A stretch of DNA of 64,000 bases from Aphanomyces cochlioides (lineage: Eukaryota; Oomycota; Saprolegniomycetes; Saprolegniales; Verrucalvaceae): contig JAHQRK010000015.1 of assembly GCA_019828595.1 (NCBI GenBank), positions 186,001 through 250,000 on the forward strand, in the 5' to 3' direction. Shown one piece after another: positions 21,296 through 32,754 of the stretch (position 1 is its first letter; every line of letters begins with the position of its first letter). A program made the position numbers and the translations under genes. A model generated the notes under the pieces. The model did no database searches and had not been told where the DNA came from. It saw only the letters and a list, made by a program, of their open reading frames with translations.

Positions 21296-22516
21296 CTAGT
21301 CGCAGTCAAAGTAAGGATTGTCGTCCTCGTCGTAGGTTGTCACGGCTGGCGTCGCATGTGGTGGCGGTGGTGCAGTCGAATACGGCGCTGTTGTCGAAGG
21401 AGCAACTGATGGCGCTGTAGTTGGAGCCGCCGTCGACGGAGCTACCGAGGGCGCTGCAGTTGTTGTGGCTTGGGTTGGTGTCGCCGTCGATGGAGCTGCT
21501 GTCGATGGCGCTGAAGTAGTAGAAGGAGGGGCAGTCGACGGTGTTGACGCTGGCGGCTGGCCATCCAAGCTCGTGATCTTGGGCATCCCTTCCTTATCAC
21601 AGAAGTAACCATTGTTCCACAACGACATGAAGGCTTCTGGGAAGAAAGCGCCGGCATTTGGACCTAGCATCGAGTCCGCCGTGCGTCCTGTGCACTGGCC
21701 GTCGCTCTCGCCTGGAGGTTTGAGCCACAGGTTGTAGTCCACGAGAGGATTGCCCGTGTCAGATGTCGGTGGTGCGCCAATGCCTGCCGTCTTGGAGTTA
21801 CACCACTCGTCTCCCGTCGATCCGCGGTGGTTGCGAGATGTGTCAAAGACGCAGTGGAGGCCATCGGTGGCGCTCGAAAGCGCCTCGCAGATCGGCAGCA
21901 ACTGATCGTTCGTCTTGTAGTTGGACGTGTTGATGGAGAAGCCACTGACGCGCCCAGCAGCTTTGAGCTCGTTGAGAAACTCGGCAACTTTGGTTTGATC
22001 GGCCCACGCCGCGACGTCAATGTAGATCTTGGCATGCGGGTTGCCCGTCGAGAGCAGTTCCAGCGCCGCTTTGAGGTTGTCCATGTACTTGGCCTGCACG
22101 GCGCACTCGTTGTTGGAGAGCAATCCGATCGCGTCTGGCTCCAGGATGTAAATGACCTCGCGCGTGCCGACCTGTGTGATCATACTCTGAAGCCAAGCCT
22201 TGTAGTCGTCGGCGTTCTTGTTGCTTCCGCCGCTCGAGAAGCCGTCGGCGCAATCTTTGCTGGGCAGGCCGTAGATTACAATCGACGGGGTTTGCCCTGC
22301 GGCGTCGCAAGCAGTGAGCAAGGTGTCCGTGCTATCGTCGTCGCGATCCGTGTACCAAATGGCCACGGCGTACTTTTCAAGCTCTTGGATCGCCGGCTGG
22401 AACGCCGGGAAATCCTTGGCAGCTTGAGTCCATGCCGGAGGCGGCAGCGCGTTGCAAATGGCCGCTCGAGCTGTTTCAACTAGCAATGCGCCGAGGGCAA
22501 GGTAGCAAGTCTTCAT
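21296..22516 (-). CDS. GH6 family glycosidase, secreted form
   Basis: Second GH6 (cellobiohydrolase/endoglucanase-type), 406 residues from the start at 22516. That start opens a clean signal peptide (MKTCYLALGALLVETARAAI); the frame runs on upstream to 22627 with no signal-like sequence. The catalytic domain has the same landmarks as the paralogue at 9331: IVIYGLPSKDC, EPDAIGLLSNNEC, FDTSRNHRGSTGDEWCN and NLWLKPPGESDGQC. It ends in an Ala/Ser/Thr/Pro-rich stretch and an acidic end (TYDEDDNPYFDCD), with no hydrophobic span. It is therefore predicted to be free and secreted, or wall-associated. Convergent with the ankyrin gene, about 90 bp apart. Confidence 0.92.
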   Translation of the reverse strand: MKTCYLALGALLVETARAAICNALPPPAWTQAAKDFPAFQPAIQELEKYAVAIWYTDRDDDSTDTLLTACDAAGQTPSIVIYGLPSKDCADGFSSGGSNKNADDYKAWLQSMITQVGTREVIYILEPDAIGLLSNNECAVQAKYMDNLKAALELLSTGNPHAKIYIDVAAWADQTKVAEFLNELKAAGRVSGFSINTSNYKTNDQLLPICEALSSATDGLHCVFDTSRNHRGSTGDEWCNSKTAGIGAPPTSDTGNPLVDYNLWLKPPGESDGQCTGRTADSMLGPNAGAFFPEAFMSLWNNGYFCDKEGMPKITSLDGQPPASTPSTAPPSTTSAPSTAAPSTATPTQATTTAAPSVAPSTAAPTTAPSVAPSTTAPYSTAPPPPHATPAVTTYDEDDNPYFDCD

Positions 22517-24274
22517 GGGAAGGAGGCAAGACGGCGAATGATTTCTTGACTGCCTGTAGTGAGAATCATGGCAAGCGTCTGTAAATTTAGCCTGGCAAGG
22601 CTTCTCAAAATAGCCCACGACCTGCAAGATGGCGGCGTCCTTCCATCTATCTTTGGCTCAAAGTAGACTCAAAGTTGTGGTTGATCGGAGCTTGGTGACG
22701 TTTGAAAGGTATGAAAGGGATTTTCTGAAATTTCATCCCCCATTTGGATTCACTATAGGACATTTGATATTTGTGAAATTGATTTCATGGTGTTTTCGCT
22801 CTTGTAGCAAGCTAACGATAGTTGTTGGGAAGACGCTTGGGAAGAGAGTGCAAGATGGTCTTCATCGATGACATTTGAGAAACGTGAAGTTTTGGACTCG
22901 GCTAATTTAGGCGACTTGTTCACAGTGGTCTCGCCTCTTTAGCTCTCGTACGTATTCAGTAAGACGTTGAATATCCATCTCTCAAGCACAGAGTCAAGCC
23001 AAGTGAGAGTTTAGGACACTCTGACCAAGTTGACAAGCTGATTGAACTCGACACGAGCTCTCTTGTGATCTTCTCGTCCATAGAAGAGCATTCAAACGGT
23101 CTTTTAGCATACACCTACGCCCCTTATTGACATAATGCCAAGCTTGAATGGGGTGGATCTTCTTGGCGGAGTATTTCCCTTTATGACAAGGCGATCCCGT
23201 GGACGTCACATGCAAGCGACACCTCAAAGTTTAGGGGTGCAGGGGTTAAGTGACAGGGGTTTGATGACCACAGGGGTTTACGGGGTTTGAAGGTTCACAA
23301 AGTATCATTTAGCGTATCACTTTATTCAAGTGTTTTGATATTTTCTGAAAGAGATCCATGAACACAATGATCAGAGTTCCATGCGCGGTGATTCTTGCAA
23401 TTAACACTAGACTGAAACATTAGCATTCGACTGGAATGGGGAGCCTTGAAAGCGCTGAAGAATGAGATTATAATCGGTGAAGTCGGACGAGATTGAATGA
23501 TTTCTATGAAAAAGTGTTAAAAAATCAAATTAAGGGCGGGTCTGGATGCCACCAAAAATGGCATAAAAATGCCAAAAAATGCCATAATTCGAAATATGCC
23601 ATAATTTTCAATTTTGACTGTCTGGATGCCACCTTCTCAAAGAATTTTTTGTCACAATTTTCTGGAGTTTTGGCCAAATTATGCCATAAAAGAAATGGAC
23701 CAAATTGGTCTATTTTTTTATGACATATTTTCGTCATGAACGCACTGATCGAGTCAAGCTTGAGATTCAGCTTGTCATCTCTACAAAAATACACGCACAC
23801 ACTATATATTATCACTGTTGCATGTCCTGAAACTCTGAGAAGCGACAGTGATCGAGCCTTGCTCATCTCTGGCTCATTTCAAAGTTTCCGGTCGGAAGAG
23901 ACTGACACAGCAGTATGACAACAATCGTCTGCACCGGTAATGTTGAAGTTTCTTGTGGGCCTCAAGTTGTGGCATCCAGACAAATAACAAATTCTCCAAC
24001 TATTCCATTTTAAATTGTGAATTTGGAACTTTGGAAAGTTTTTGCAAAATGTCATTTCAGTTTTATGGAATAAAAATTGATGGGCATCCAGCCCTAAGGA
24101 AATATTGTCAAAATTGATATTTATTTGAGATGGACAAGTCATCCAGTTGGTCTCCCCAGAGCAGAAAGCCCAAAGTTGCACGGATGAGCAGCATTTGGCT
24201 CCAGCGCATGGTACGTTAGCCAAGGAACAACGGTCTTTCAAGCAGCAAATGCGGCGTAGAGCGCTCCAAAAGCC
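22517..24274. other. intergenic with a MITE
   Basis: No host gene supported. G-rich runs of AGGGGTTT type occur at 23225-23300. The Harbinger-like MITE at 23534-24094 is annotated separately. Confidence 0.5.
23534..24094. mobile_element. Harbinger-like MITE, 561 bp
   Basis: Left end GGGCGGGTCTGGATGCCACC (23534). The right end, in reverse complement from 24094, is GGGCTGGATGCCCATC. Both are flanked by TAA (23531-23533 and 24095-24097), the 3-bp TWA target duplication of PIF/Harbinger elements. The motif TCTGGATGCCA recurs inside near both ends, twice in each orientation. No transposase is encoded. Confidence 0.7.
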
Positions 24275-25300
24275 ATGTGCAAAGCGGTGTCAGATGGAAA
24301 CATGGTTGAACTGCGAAAACTCCTCCCGGATTGCGACGTGAATGCTGCGTCCGATCCTGATAGTAAGGTATTTCCACATCTTCCACGCTTCATTCAATGC
24401 AAATCGACTCATGATATTGTTTGCAGTACTGTGGCAAAGCACCTCTCCATATCGTGTGTGAATCCGGACGGTTGAACGTGCTCAATCTTCTTCTGTCCGT
24501 CCCTTCCATCGACGTCAATGCTCGCACTCCCGTATTCCAAGCGTCCAGCTATGTAGACTCCTCACGATGCACTTTTAGTACAACGAAACGCCGCTGTATT
24601 TCGCCTGCCAGCACGGACACGTTGAAGTCGTGCGGCTCTTACTCGCTCGCCCTGAAACCAATGTCAACATGACAAGCGGCGTATGCCCATTCCCATCTTG
24701 CGGGCCAGATCCTAAGCTTTGCCCTGTAGAACCACTGGTCGCCACTCCATAGCGCAAGTGAAAATGGCTTTGTCGAAGTGGTTCAATTGCTCTTGTCTCG
24801 TCCTGAAATTGAAGTCAACGGCATGGCGGTTCGAAGTAGTCCCTCTCCGTCGACTAAGGCTATGGTAGTGGCGTCGTACACCACTTCAGTTGGCATTTTA
24901 TCAAGGCCACCAAGTAGTCGCAAGGATGCTTCTCCAGCATCCATCCATTGTCGTGAATCTTGTAGTAGTACGATCAGAGCCATGCAATATTAACTTTGCA
25001 CATTAGGCCGAGCATCCATCGCCGCTGGATTTAGCCTTGAAGCGCCGTCACGATAGTTTGCTTGCGACGCTTGGGCTCCATTGCATCGATTTCTTCGAGT
25101 CGGGGGCTCCCTCTGAGACGTCCAAGCTTTTTTGGACGAAGTTTTTCGATCCAGCATTTCCAATTGACACGACTGCTCGATCGACCATCCTTGAATCGAT
25201 CGTTGCGGATGCTCCCGACGCCATCCGCCCCAAGATTTATGACCATTTGACTCACAACTTTGCATCAGGAAGTCCTTTCTTGGACGTCGTGCCATGCTAA
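24275..25300 (+). CDS. ankyrin-repeat protein, small
   Basis: Predicted 261-residue ankyrin protein. Exons: 24275-24367, 24427-24531, 24579-24680, 24730-24828, 24869-24961 and 25007-25300, all in phase. Repeat text includes APLHIVCESGRLNVLNLLLS, TPLYFACQHGHVEVVRLLLA, SPLHSASENGFVEVVQLLLS and TPLQLAFYQGHQVVARMLLQ, then SPLDLALKRRHDSLLATLG. The C-terminal ~70 residues are not ankyrin and have no recognised domain. The donor of intron 4 (GTTCGA) is atypical. The start is the first ATG that leads directly into the first repeat. This protein type is often expanded in oomycetes; the partner is unknown. Confidence 0.72.
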
Positions 25301-25622
25301 CAACTGTCAAAGACACAGGAGACTTGAACTCCTGTTGTCGTCGCAGCTAGATCGTATTGAAGCCATGAATCCAATGCTCTTTAGCTTTACATGAATCTTG
25401 TTATATGGCCAAGGCGGCAACCCCGATCTCCATTGTCGATTCTCCAGTTTATTCAGTGAGTCTTTACCACAATGATAGCATTAGATGCCAACTTTATAGT
25501 TGGGATAAGTGTCAGCGGTCGTGAGCTTATAGCTCGTTAAGGATAAGAAGATGAAGAATAATACTAGTACGTTGGAAGCGAGGATAAATTAATTGCATAA
25601 ATAAGGTTTGACACAGCAGAGA
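25301..25622. other. intergenic between convergent genes
   Basis: About 320 bp between the ankyrin stop and the end of the PH gene on the other strand. I see nothing beyond AT-rich 3' sequence. Confidence 0.5.
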
Positions 25623-26051
25623 CTACAAGTGTTTGGGCGTGAACGTGAACGCGGGGCAGCTCTTGCGCTCCATGGCATTGATGCCGATGACATATTTGAA
25701 CGACGCGACCCACGAGTTCATCTCGGCTTCGGTTTGCATCGAGAGAATCAAGCGTCGGTCTGGTGTGGCAATCGCGACGCGCCAGATCGTCGAGTCGGAC
25801 TTGCCGGTCTTCATGCAGTCTTCCGGCATGATTTGAATGTCGTCGAGGGTGCAGAGGGAGATGTCGACTGTGCCTTTGAGTGTGCCTTGGCAGTAGTCGT
25901 AGTAGTGCACTCGGTCGAACGTGAGCTCAAAATATCGCGGCTTCCAATTGCGGCGCCGGAATGCGCCTTCGCCGCTGCCGCGCTTGTACAAAACACCAGA
26001 ACGGACGATTTCGCTCTTCATACGAGATGGTGAATGCAAAAATGAACCCAT
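25623..26051 (-). CDS. small PH-domain protein (paralogue 1)
   Basis: A nearly free-standing pleckstrin-homology domain, 142 residues, expected to bind phosphoinositides or proteins at membranes. From the start at 26051: a short leader, then SGVLYKRGSGEGAFRRRNWKPRYFELT (first two strands with the basic loop typical of phosphoinositide binders), STIWRVAIATPDRRLIL, and the C-terminal helix EAEMNSWVASFKYV with the invariant Trp. The open frame extends upstream to 26282, but that part is not PH-like and crosses a low-complexity T/A stretch. Two paralogues in the window (31044 and 32167) share the layout and the GSG(G/E) loop. Confidence 0.85.
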   Translation of the reverse strand: MGSFLHSPSRMKSEIVRSGVLYKRGSGEGAFRRRNWKPRYFELTFDRVHYYDYCQGTLKGTVDISLCTLDDIQIMPEDCMKTGKSDSTIWRVAIATPDRRLILSMQTEAEMNSWVASFKYVIGINAMERKSCPAFTFTPKHL

Positions 26052-28062
26052 GGCGACATGATGCGGGTCGTCCACGCGCCTGGCAGATTGGTTGTTGTTC
26101 TGTTGCCAGGTTGACTGTGTCACCCAATCAGACCAACACTGACTGGGACACAAAAAAAGAATTAAACTTGCAGTTTGTATACTGCGATCCCTTCGGATTC
26201 TTTTTTCAACATTAAAAAAAGATTTTTCTCCATATTGAAGTCGGAAATCCCAAGACTGGAGAAAAAAAATCCAACGGCGCATCCAGAATCGAACTTCGTA
26301 GTTTAATGAATGAATGTCGGCAACTTGATGGAGATGATGACGCTGGAAACCAATGGCTTTTCCATGGCAATCAAAGCTTTCTTCAGCTTGATGGAGGCTA
26401 AAACGAGCTTAGAGTGACAGGAACCTCTCGAGCTTGGTCTGCATTCACCGCTGTGAATGCAAGCTTATGGAGGTTCATAGAACTGGCAGAGTCAGAGGTG
26501 GTCTATTCGTCCAGGTGTATCGTATGAGTCTCCCTTGATGAATATGCCGGCGCCATGGAGACCGCTTGACTCTCATAGCTCTATCGTGGGGTGCAACCTT
26601 GCTGAAAAGTTCCAGGACTGCTCTTTAGCTCGATTGGACTTGGTGGCTCATTGATTTTTTCAAGGAAATCAATGCTTCCTCTTTGTTCGATCAGGATAAA
26701 AGTCAACACCAGCGTGGACATTTCCACAGATAACTTGTAAAGTGAGCTATCGTTCTTGTTTGGGCAGAACAGCCGCATGTGGCCAGCTAAGTTGCCTCTA
26801 GACTGGCGCCGCCCTATCAGGTCATGATGGAGTTGCTGAGCTTTCCTCATCGTCGAGCAATAGTATGAAGTCCATGGCCTGCATGGCGGTGTCGAATGCG
26901 TTCTCTCTCAGTGTTGTGGCGATAGATGACGTGAAGAATCTCCATCAAATGTGCCCTGGATTCTCTCACTTGTGTCCATGGAAGTGAGTCCTTCTGGATC
27001 TCTCCTTGCCTTTCATGTCGTCGTGCTCGGACCATCATTGCGACGAATCGAAGTTTCGAAGACAATGACGAGCGTGTGCTCGACTTGTACGATCCCAAGA
27101 CGCAGCGCCAAGTCACGGCTCGTGGCACGTGTTACTCGCAGTGCGCTTGATGACACCGTGTATCGTGTCACAATTTCGACCATGAAAACCAAGTACCAGC
27201 ATCTTGTTTGCTCACGGCATGGGATATTTTTTCCAACATGCTGGCGGCAATGTCGACTCCATGTCGACTCACGAGCAATTCAGTCGAGAAGGACTGCGAA
27301 TACCGCACGACATTGCCTTGACTGTCATTGTCCAGCAAAAGTCAACAGAGAAAGCAAGCCGGCAATGAGTTCCAGTGTGGTTTCGGCGAGCAATTTTTGA
27401 GAAAAAATTACATCCGAGTCGTGAGTGACAACTGCAAACAACACTGCACGTCATCATGGAGTTGATTTCGTCGTGTATGGATCGTATATCGTCGCCCGTG
27501 TAACACGGATCGTGAGAGCCCGAGATAACGCAACCATTCACTCATTTGTCGCGGAGACGCCACGAAGAGCGTCCTCAATCTGGATCTTCGTCCATCTCGA
27601 GCTTCCACCGATCGTCCCCTTGGCTTGAAAAAATATGACCTCACGGTCTCCCAGCTGTCTTTGTCTACAAATTCGACGCCATTGTTGTCGGATTGGAGAA
27701 TCGACTGGTCTACATCACACAGCTACCTGGTAGAAACATCCAACGAGAAAGATGCGAGTCAGCTTTGTGGTGTCGATGTTCTGGTGGTATGGATTGAAAG
27801 TGGTAAAGTTTCCACTGTACAGTAAAGTGATAGCTTTGTTTCATATTATTGACGACATTTCTATCAGGAAAACCTGAGTTTGAGTATTTCAACAAGGACA
27901 TAATGTCATTGGTAAAATGAAACACAATGAGTACTACCTCAGTACTCAGTATCTAATTCATTTTCCTTCTATAAGTACATTTCTCAATCCAAAATATCAG
28001 CTTTAACTACTTAGATATGATAATTGTTTTGACAACTGAGCAATTCCTCAACAACTTTCGCC
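26052..28062. other. intergenic with an unresolved coding-like stretch
   Basis: No confident gene. On the plus strand at about 26950-27830 several short frames look coding-like but do not join: DERVLDLYDPKTQRQVTARG near 27075, FFQHAGGNVDSMSTHEQFSR near 27230 in another frame, and a frame at 27625-27825 ending in a stop. This could be a decayed gene or an unresolved multi-exon gene. Confidence 0.35.
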
Positions 28063-29329
28063 CTATCGACGGTTGTGGGAACGAGAGCGCGATCGGGATC
28101 TGGATCGACTCAACGAACGTTTCCGGCGTTCCGGAGATCGACTTCGACGAGCTGAAGACTTTGGTGGGGACTTGGGGGCAATGCCCGAGCCATATTTTCG
28201 CATATCGCCGGCTTTTGCAGCTTGGGTCGACTTGAAGTTGGCTTGACAAGCGTCAAAAACTTTCTGCTGCTCAGCTGGAGGCCAACGCTCCAGCAACGAT
28301 GGCATGACCATGGAATCGTCCCATTCTTTGTCGCGCAGCCATTCGACATTGTCTTCGAAATGGTCCTTGAGACGCTTTTCTTCGACGTGGCGGAGGAGAG
28401 CGACAGGATGCCATTCGTCCATCTACAAGCAGTGTCATGGAGGTCAAGATGGTCCAGAATACTTTCTTCTGGTAAACTTTTTCCTGCTCTGAGAGCGACA
28501 AGATGTTCAAAACGTCGTCAAGCGTCCCATAGAGCTCTGGTTCATTCTGCATGAACCAGCTCATGAACGAGGCAAAGGTTTTTTTCTTCTTCGTCACTTG
28601 ATCTAGCGGAAACTTTTCCAACGCAGCATTAAGACCACGAAGAAATGTTTTCCGTGCATTTTTGAAGTTTTGCTTGGATTCTTTTGCGATTTCAGCCTTG
28701 CGATGCTTGACAAAATGCTCGTAGATTGCTCGTCGCTCGTCCATCCTACATACAATACTCAATGACAGTGTCGTAAGATACATAGCTCACATCCGCACAG
28801 CTTTAAAGCGTTCGTCAATAGCAATGCGAGGTAGTGCTGCTTCCCATTTGGTATATGGCATGATCTGCTTGTCTCTCAGCATTTGACGAAAAGCCTCAAT
28901 GCGTTTAATGCTGTCTTCACTGTCCTCGGGCTCTTTTGCAGTCTCTTCTTCTGTGGTTTCTCGGGTGGTCGCGCTTTCTTTTTCCTTTTGCTGTTGTTGT
29001 TTTTCTTGCTCGGCGCGTTCTTTCTCTTGAATCACGGCCAATTCAGCATACGAGATTTCAGGTTCTTGACCCCAATCTTTTGGTCGCTCCCATGAACTCT
29101 GGCGCGTTGGCAAGTGGAAGTAGTAAATCGTGCCGAATCCAGCATCAAATGCACCCCATTCACCTGAAAAAGCGAGCGCCGTCTTGAGCATCGCTGGCAT
29201 CTCACCGAGTTCTTCTCGGATCTCAATCGGCATCTCCCATACGCTTTCTTTCGTCTCATTGTTGTAGTAGTACATCCATCCATCTCCAGCATCGTACTCG
29301 GTCCATGGACCCCAACTTCGTGGTGCCAT
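28063..29329 (-). CDS. WW-FF domain protein with RS tail (PRPF40/TCERG1-like)
   Basis: Probably links transcription and splicing in the nucleus. Three exons: 29329-28791, 28745-28463 and 28422-28063 (introns 45 and 40 nt), 393 residues. Two WW domains lie at the start: GPWTEYDAGDGWMYYYNNET...WEMP (about 6-33) and WGAFDAGFGTIYYFHLPTRQSSWERP (about 58-83). A Lys/Glu/Gln coiled coil follows, then FF repeats (SIKRIEAFRQMLRDKQI...TKWEAALPRIAIDERFKAVR, and the block after MMDERRAIYEHFVKHRK). The C terminus is a short Arg/Ser tail (SPERRKRSLSRSRSRSRSRS). Known PRPF40 proteins have this WW-WW-FF order; fewer FF repeats and an RS tail are also compatible with TCERG1 relatives. Confidence 0.87.
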
Positions 29330-31043
29330 TGTGTATATTTAATTATGCAGGTAATCCACAATATCGAAATTGCAAGGCTTTCGGATAAATGTACGGATAA
29401 TCATTCAAGTCTGTGCTCCAATTTACTGCTGTAAGTTCATATTCAAAGTTGACAAGTAAATTGAAACAAAAGGGGCCTCGGGCACAACTTGACTGCTTTG
29501 TCATCCCAGCAAAGCTCTAACTGCTCTGATGAGTTTCCAGGAGTCTAATGAAGCTGCATCATGGAGAAACGATGGCCCCCTCGCGTTCCTTGAGCCGCGA
29601 ACCACAACCACTGCAAATTGCAGACTTCAACGCAGGGAGCAGCGCCAAACTCCCCGCGGACCTGCCTGCACCCATGGCACCATGATGACCCACGTGAAGA
29701 ACCTTATTATCAAGGAGATGAACTGTTGTAATGTGTCCTCTGGGGGGAAAGCATCGTCTCCATGATTTGTCCAGCGAATGTGCTCCTTCATATGTTGAGT
29801 CTTTGATGTCTTAGGATCGCCATGACGGCGTGCAACCAGCAACTAGCATCGAGTCCAAGTCATTCGCTTGACTCGACCACAGCGCGATGATGCGATTCCA
29901 AGCCTTCCAGGCCGTCAAGATCGGGTCCTGTCAATGGTTAAGCTTGTTGAGAGATTGGAGACTGTCGTGGCGATTCAAAGCGACTGGAGGGGGACTCCAT
30001 CGCGTCCTTCTGGATCGTCTTTCCGCTCGATGGTGGATCAAGCTCGTCGAGCCACGTTGTCCCTACAGTACGCATGGTTGAGTGCCGCGCTTCGTGGTTG
30101 TCCGACTCAGATGCCATGGCGTACGACGGCCATGTTTGTGGTGAAATGTCCAGCGCGAATGGATCGTGAAGGAAGTGAGGAGCCGCCGCCGCCGCTCCAA
30201 TGACGACAGAAGGAGACAGTATAGCTGTCTTGAGGTGGCGCGAACGACTCGTCATCGCAGTGAGCAGGAGTACCAACGCCTCGCAGATTGCTTGCCACGT
30301 GTGACTCGTCCACAAACAGCGACCACCACCCACTGGGCGTTCCGTCATGACCGCAACCTCCCACCGTGTCGTGAGCTTGCAACTTTATGACCAACTAATT
30401 CCATAAGGCAACTCTTCCGTCGCAATCGCAGCAACGGGTCTCACCCACCGCCGCCGCTGTGACGACAATGTGTTTGTCAAGATGACGATCCCCATCAGCA
30501 GCAGCGCCTTGGAACTTTGTCGGCGGTCCATTAGCTTTAGCTAGCTCTACAGTATTCCTATGAGAGCATATACCTGGGTGAGCTCTTGAGACGGATGCAA
30601 CATGCCTCATGATGGAAGTCACAGTGTGTCTCGGTGGAAACTCCTCCGCGAGCTAGCGGACAACTTGAGGCGGTGGCCATGGACTCGGCGAAGCGGCAAT
30701 ACTGCGCTGTCGTTCTGTTGTGTTGCAAAGAACTTGATCGTGTCTTGGTGGACTTTGCGCGTACACCAGTGGTCTGATCGACGTCGAATCGTCTCAGACG
30801 CAAGTTCTTCGCGCTATCCAACAACGTATGCCACCTGAAGCTAGAAAGAGGATAACAGTTATACTCTAAGAAGATAAACGCTGTCTACTTTTTCTGGATT
30901 GTCGACTGTGACCTCGTCTGAGGTTGAAATGGCGTGGCGGGATTTGTCACAGGATGGAAGGCGACGGGAATGTTCACACTGGATCTCGCTGTGCATCGCG
31001 TAGAATGAAAGCCACACAATTCAATCTGCTCTCTCTCTCGAAG
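29330..31043. other. intergenic, nothing recognised
   Basis: About 1.7 kb between the divergent WW-FF and PH genes. Short frames on both strands show no domain, no splice-consistent chain and no repeat ends that I can identify. Confidence 0.5.
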
Positions 31044-31511
31044 ATGCTGGAGCCGTCGAAAGCAGCAGTCGTGAAGGAAGGCGCGCTCTTTAAGAAAGGG
31101 TCGGGCGGTCTCTTCAAGCGCAAGAACTGGAAACTGCGCTACTTTGAACTCACGAACGACGAACTGCGCTACTACGACGGCCATCTTCTCCGCGGCAATG
31201 TTTCCCTCCGACAGTGTACACGAGACTCGATTGAGATTATGCTTGACTCGGATCCACGCACGGGCAGTGGCGGCACGATCTGGCGCATTGCGATCTCCAC
31301 TCCGTCCCGACGACTCTTGGTGGCCTGTGCGTCCGAGGATGACATGGATGGATGGATCGATGCGCTCTACGTCGTCGTTGACAACAATTCCCAACGCAAG
31401 CGCCGCAACACCGGCAAGATCTCGCTCTCCCACGAAGCCACGTTCATTGACAACGGCAGCATGTCGTCGAATGCCAGCAGCACCACGCTGTCGCGACGAC
31501 GCTTCTCATAG
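31044..31511 (+). CDS. small PH-domain protein (paralogue 2)
   Basis: PH-domain protein of 155 residues. Landmarks: EGALFKKGSGGLFKRKNWKLRYFELT, LRYYDGHLLRGNVSLRQC, GTIWRIAISTPSRRLLVACA and the closing helix DDMDGWIDALYVVV with the invariant Trp. A Ser/Arg-rich tail (NNSQRKRRNTG...SSNASSTTLSRRRFS) follows. Start chosen at 31044 because it places the domain about 11 residues in, as in the paralogues; in-frame ATGs also exist at 31005 and 30954. It probably binds phosphoinositides; the basic loop KGSGGLFKRKNWK supports this. Confidence 0.85.
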   Translation: MLEPSKAAVVKEGALFKKGSGGLFKRKNWKLRYFELTNDELRYYDGHLLRGNVSLRQCTRDSIEIMLDSDPRTGSGGTIWRIAISTPSRRLLVACASEDDMDGWIDALYVVVDNNSQRKRRNTGKISLSHEATFIDNGSMSSNASSTTLSRRRFS

Positions 31512-32166
31512 ACTAACCTTATTTATCACCGCTGTATCATTAATGGATTCCTATTCTCTACTCACTGTCAATCTTCAGTCGTCGCCCCATGTCGTCGTCA
31601 GTTTGATGGAGTTATGACGAGCATCTTGGCTCTCTGGGCGGCCACAAGGCCAAGACTGGGGCCCGCCGCACTGGTGAGCTTGCTTGTAGCAGGAGGTGTG
31701 TTGCGTGCTCCAACTCGGTCGAGATTCAATCCTCAAAGTCAACTGTGGCGAGTCGTATGGGGCTCTAGCGTCAGGCTAGAGACGGACACAATAAGCGCAG
31801 AAGCAAGATCCAAGGAGAAGTGACCCCTGGTGTGCTCTTAGTGCGTTTGTTGCCCACTACACTCGCGATAAACAGTGCCCACCATAGCTACAGCAAGCTC
31901 CATGCTGAATGAACGCAGCCGCGATGAATCATATGCCTCGAAAGGTGGCGCCGCCGTACAATTTTGTGACTGAACGCTACGTCCATGACTCCAACGCGAC
32001 ATCACAGGTAACTCGGCATCTCGCAAGGCAGCAGCTACATGAACCAAGCTTGTTGGAGCTCCATACCAGCAGCTTCTTCCGAGAATACAGTCGCAGGCTC
32101 CGAGTGTGTACTACCGAACGACGCTGAGTTGGATGAAGGGGATATACACATAAGTTAGTCGACCAT
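31512..32166. other. intergenic between convergent PH genes
   Basis: About 650 bp. No gene, repeat end or RNA recognised. Confidence 0.5.
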
Positions 32167-32754
32167 CTAGAATGCATATTCGCCTTTAGCATCAAAATGA
32201 CCCGTGACTGTGTCTGCCGGTTGGATATGGCTCGCAGGTTTCGGACGGCCTCGCATCATCTCAGCTTGATCGTCGCGATAGGGAGGGGGAGCCATAAAGT
32301 TTTCGGAAATCTCGCTATGGTGACCACCCGACTTGCGAGGATTGGGAGGACTATGATGTTGTTGATGCGCTGGTGCATTTCCAGTCGTGTTTGAGGCAAA
32401 GACTTCGAGCAAAGCATCGACCCAGTCGTTCATTTCATGCTCGGTGCCGGCTGCCACGAGGAGTCGTCGGTCTGGTGTATTGATCGCGACGCGCCAAATA
32501 GTTGACGCGGATCCACCCGTCTTCATTGAATCGGCCGGCATGATTTCCAACGTGTCTTCGCCGCACATCTTGAGATTGATCTCGCCTTTCAGTTCGCCGT
32601 CTTGAAACGTAAAGTAGCGCAGCGCATGCTGCGTAAGCTCAAAGAACCGTGGTTTCCAGTTCCTTCGCTTCAAGAGTCCACCGCCCGAGCCTTTCTTGAA
32701 CAGGACGCCAGACTTGATGATGACTTCGCCGTGCTTGTTGACCTTCCCCGACAT
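32167..32754 (-). CDS. small PH-domain protein (paralogue 3)
   Basis: PH-domain protein of 195 residues. Landmarks: SGVLFKKGSGGGLLKRRNWKPRFFELT, DTLEIMPADSMKTGGSASTIW, RVAINTPDRRLLVAAG and the helix EHEMNDWVDALLEVFA. The tail is longer than in the paralogues: Pro/His-rich (PAHQQHHSPPNPRKSGGHH), then APPPYRDDQ, a PPxY-like motif that could bind a WW domain. Convergent with paralogue 2. CCAAT motifs lie about 55-90 bp upstream. Confidence 0.87.
   Translation of the reverse strand: MSGKVNKHGEVIIKSGVLFKKGSGGGLLKRRNWKPRFFELTQHALRYFTFQDGELKGEINLKMCGEDTLEIMPADSMKTGGSASTIWRVAINTPDRRLLVAAGTEHEMNDWVDALLEVFASNTTGNAPAHQQHHSPPNPRKSGGHHSEISENFMAPPPYRDDQAEMMRGRPKPASHIQPADTVTGHFDAKGEYAF

Noticed and set aside
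25312..25340. tRNA T-arm-like GACTTGAACTCCTG
   Set aside because: No matching acceptor, D or anticodon stems could be folded around it.
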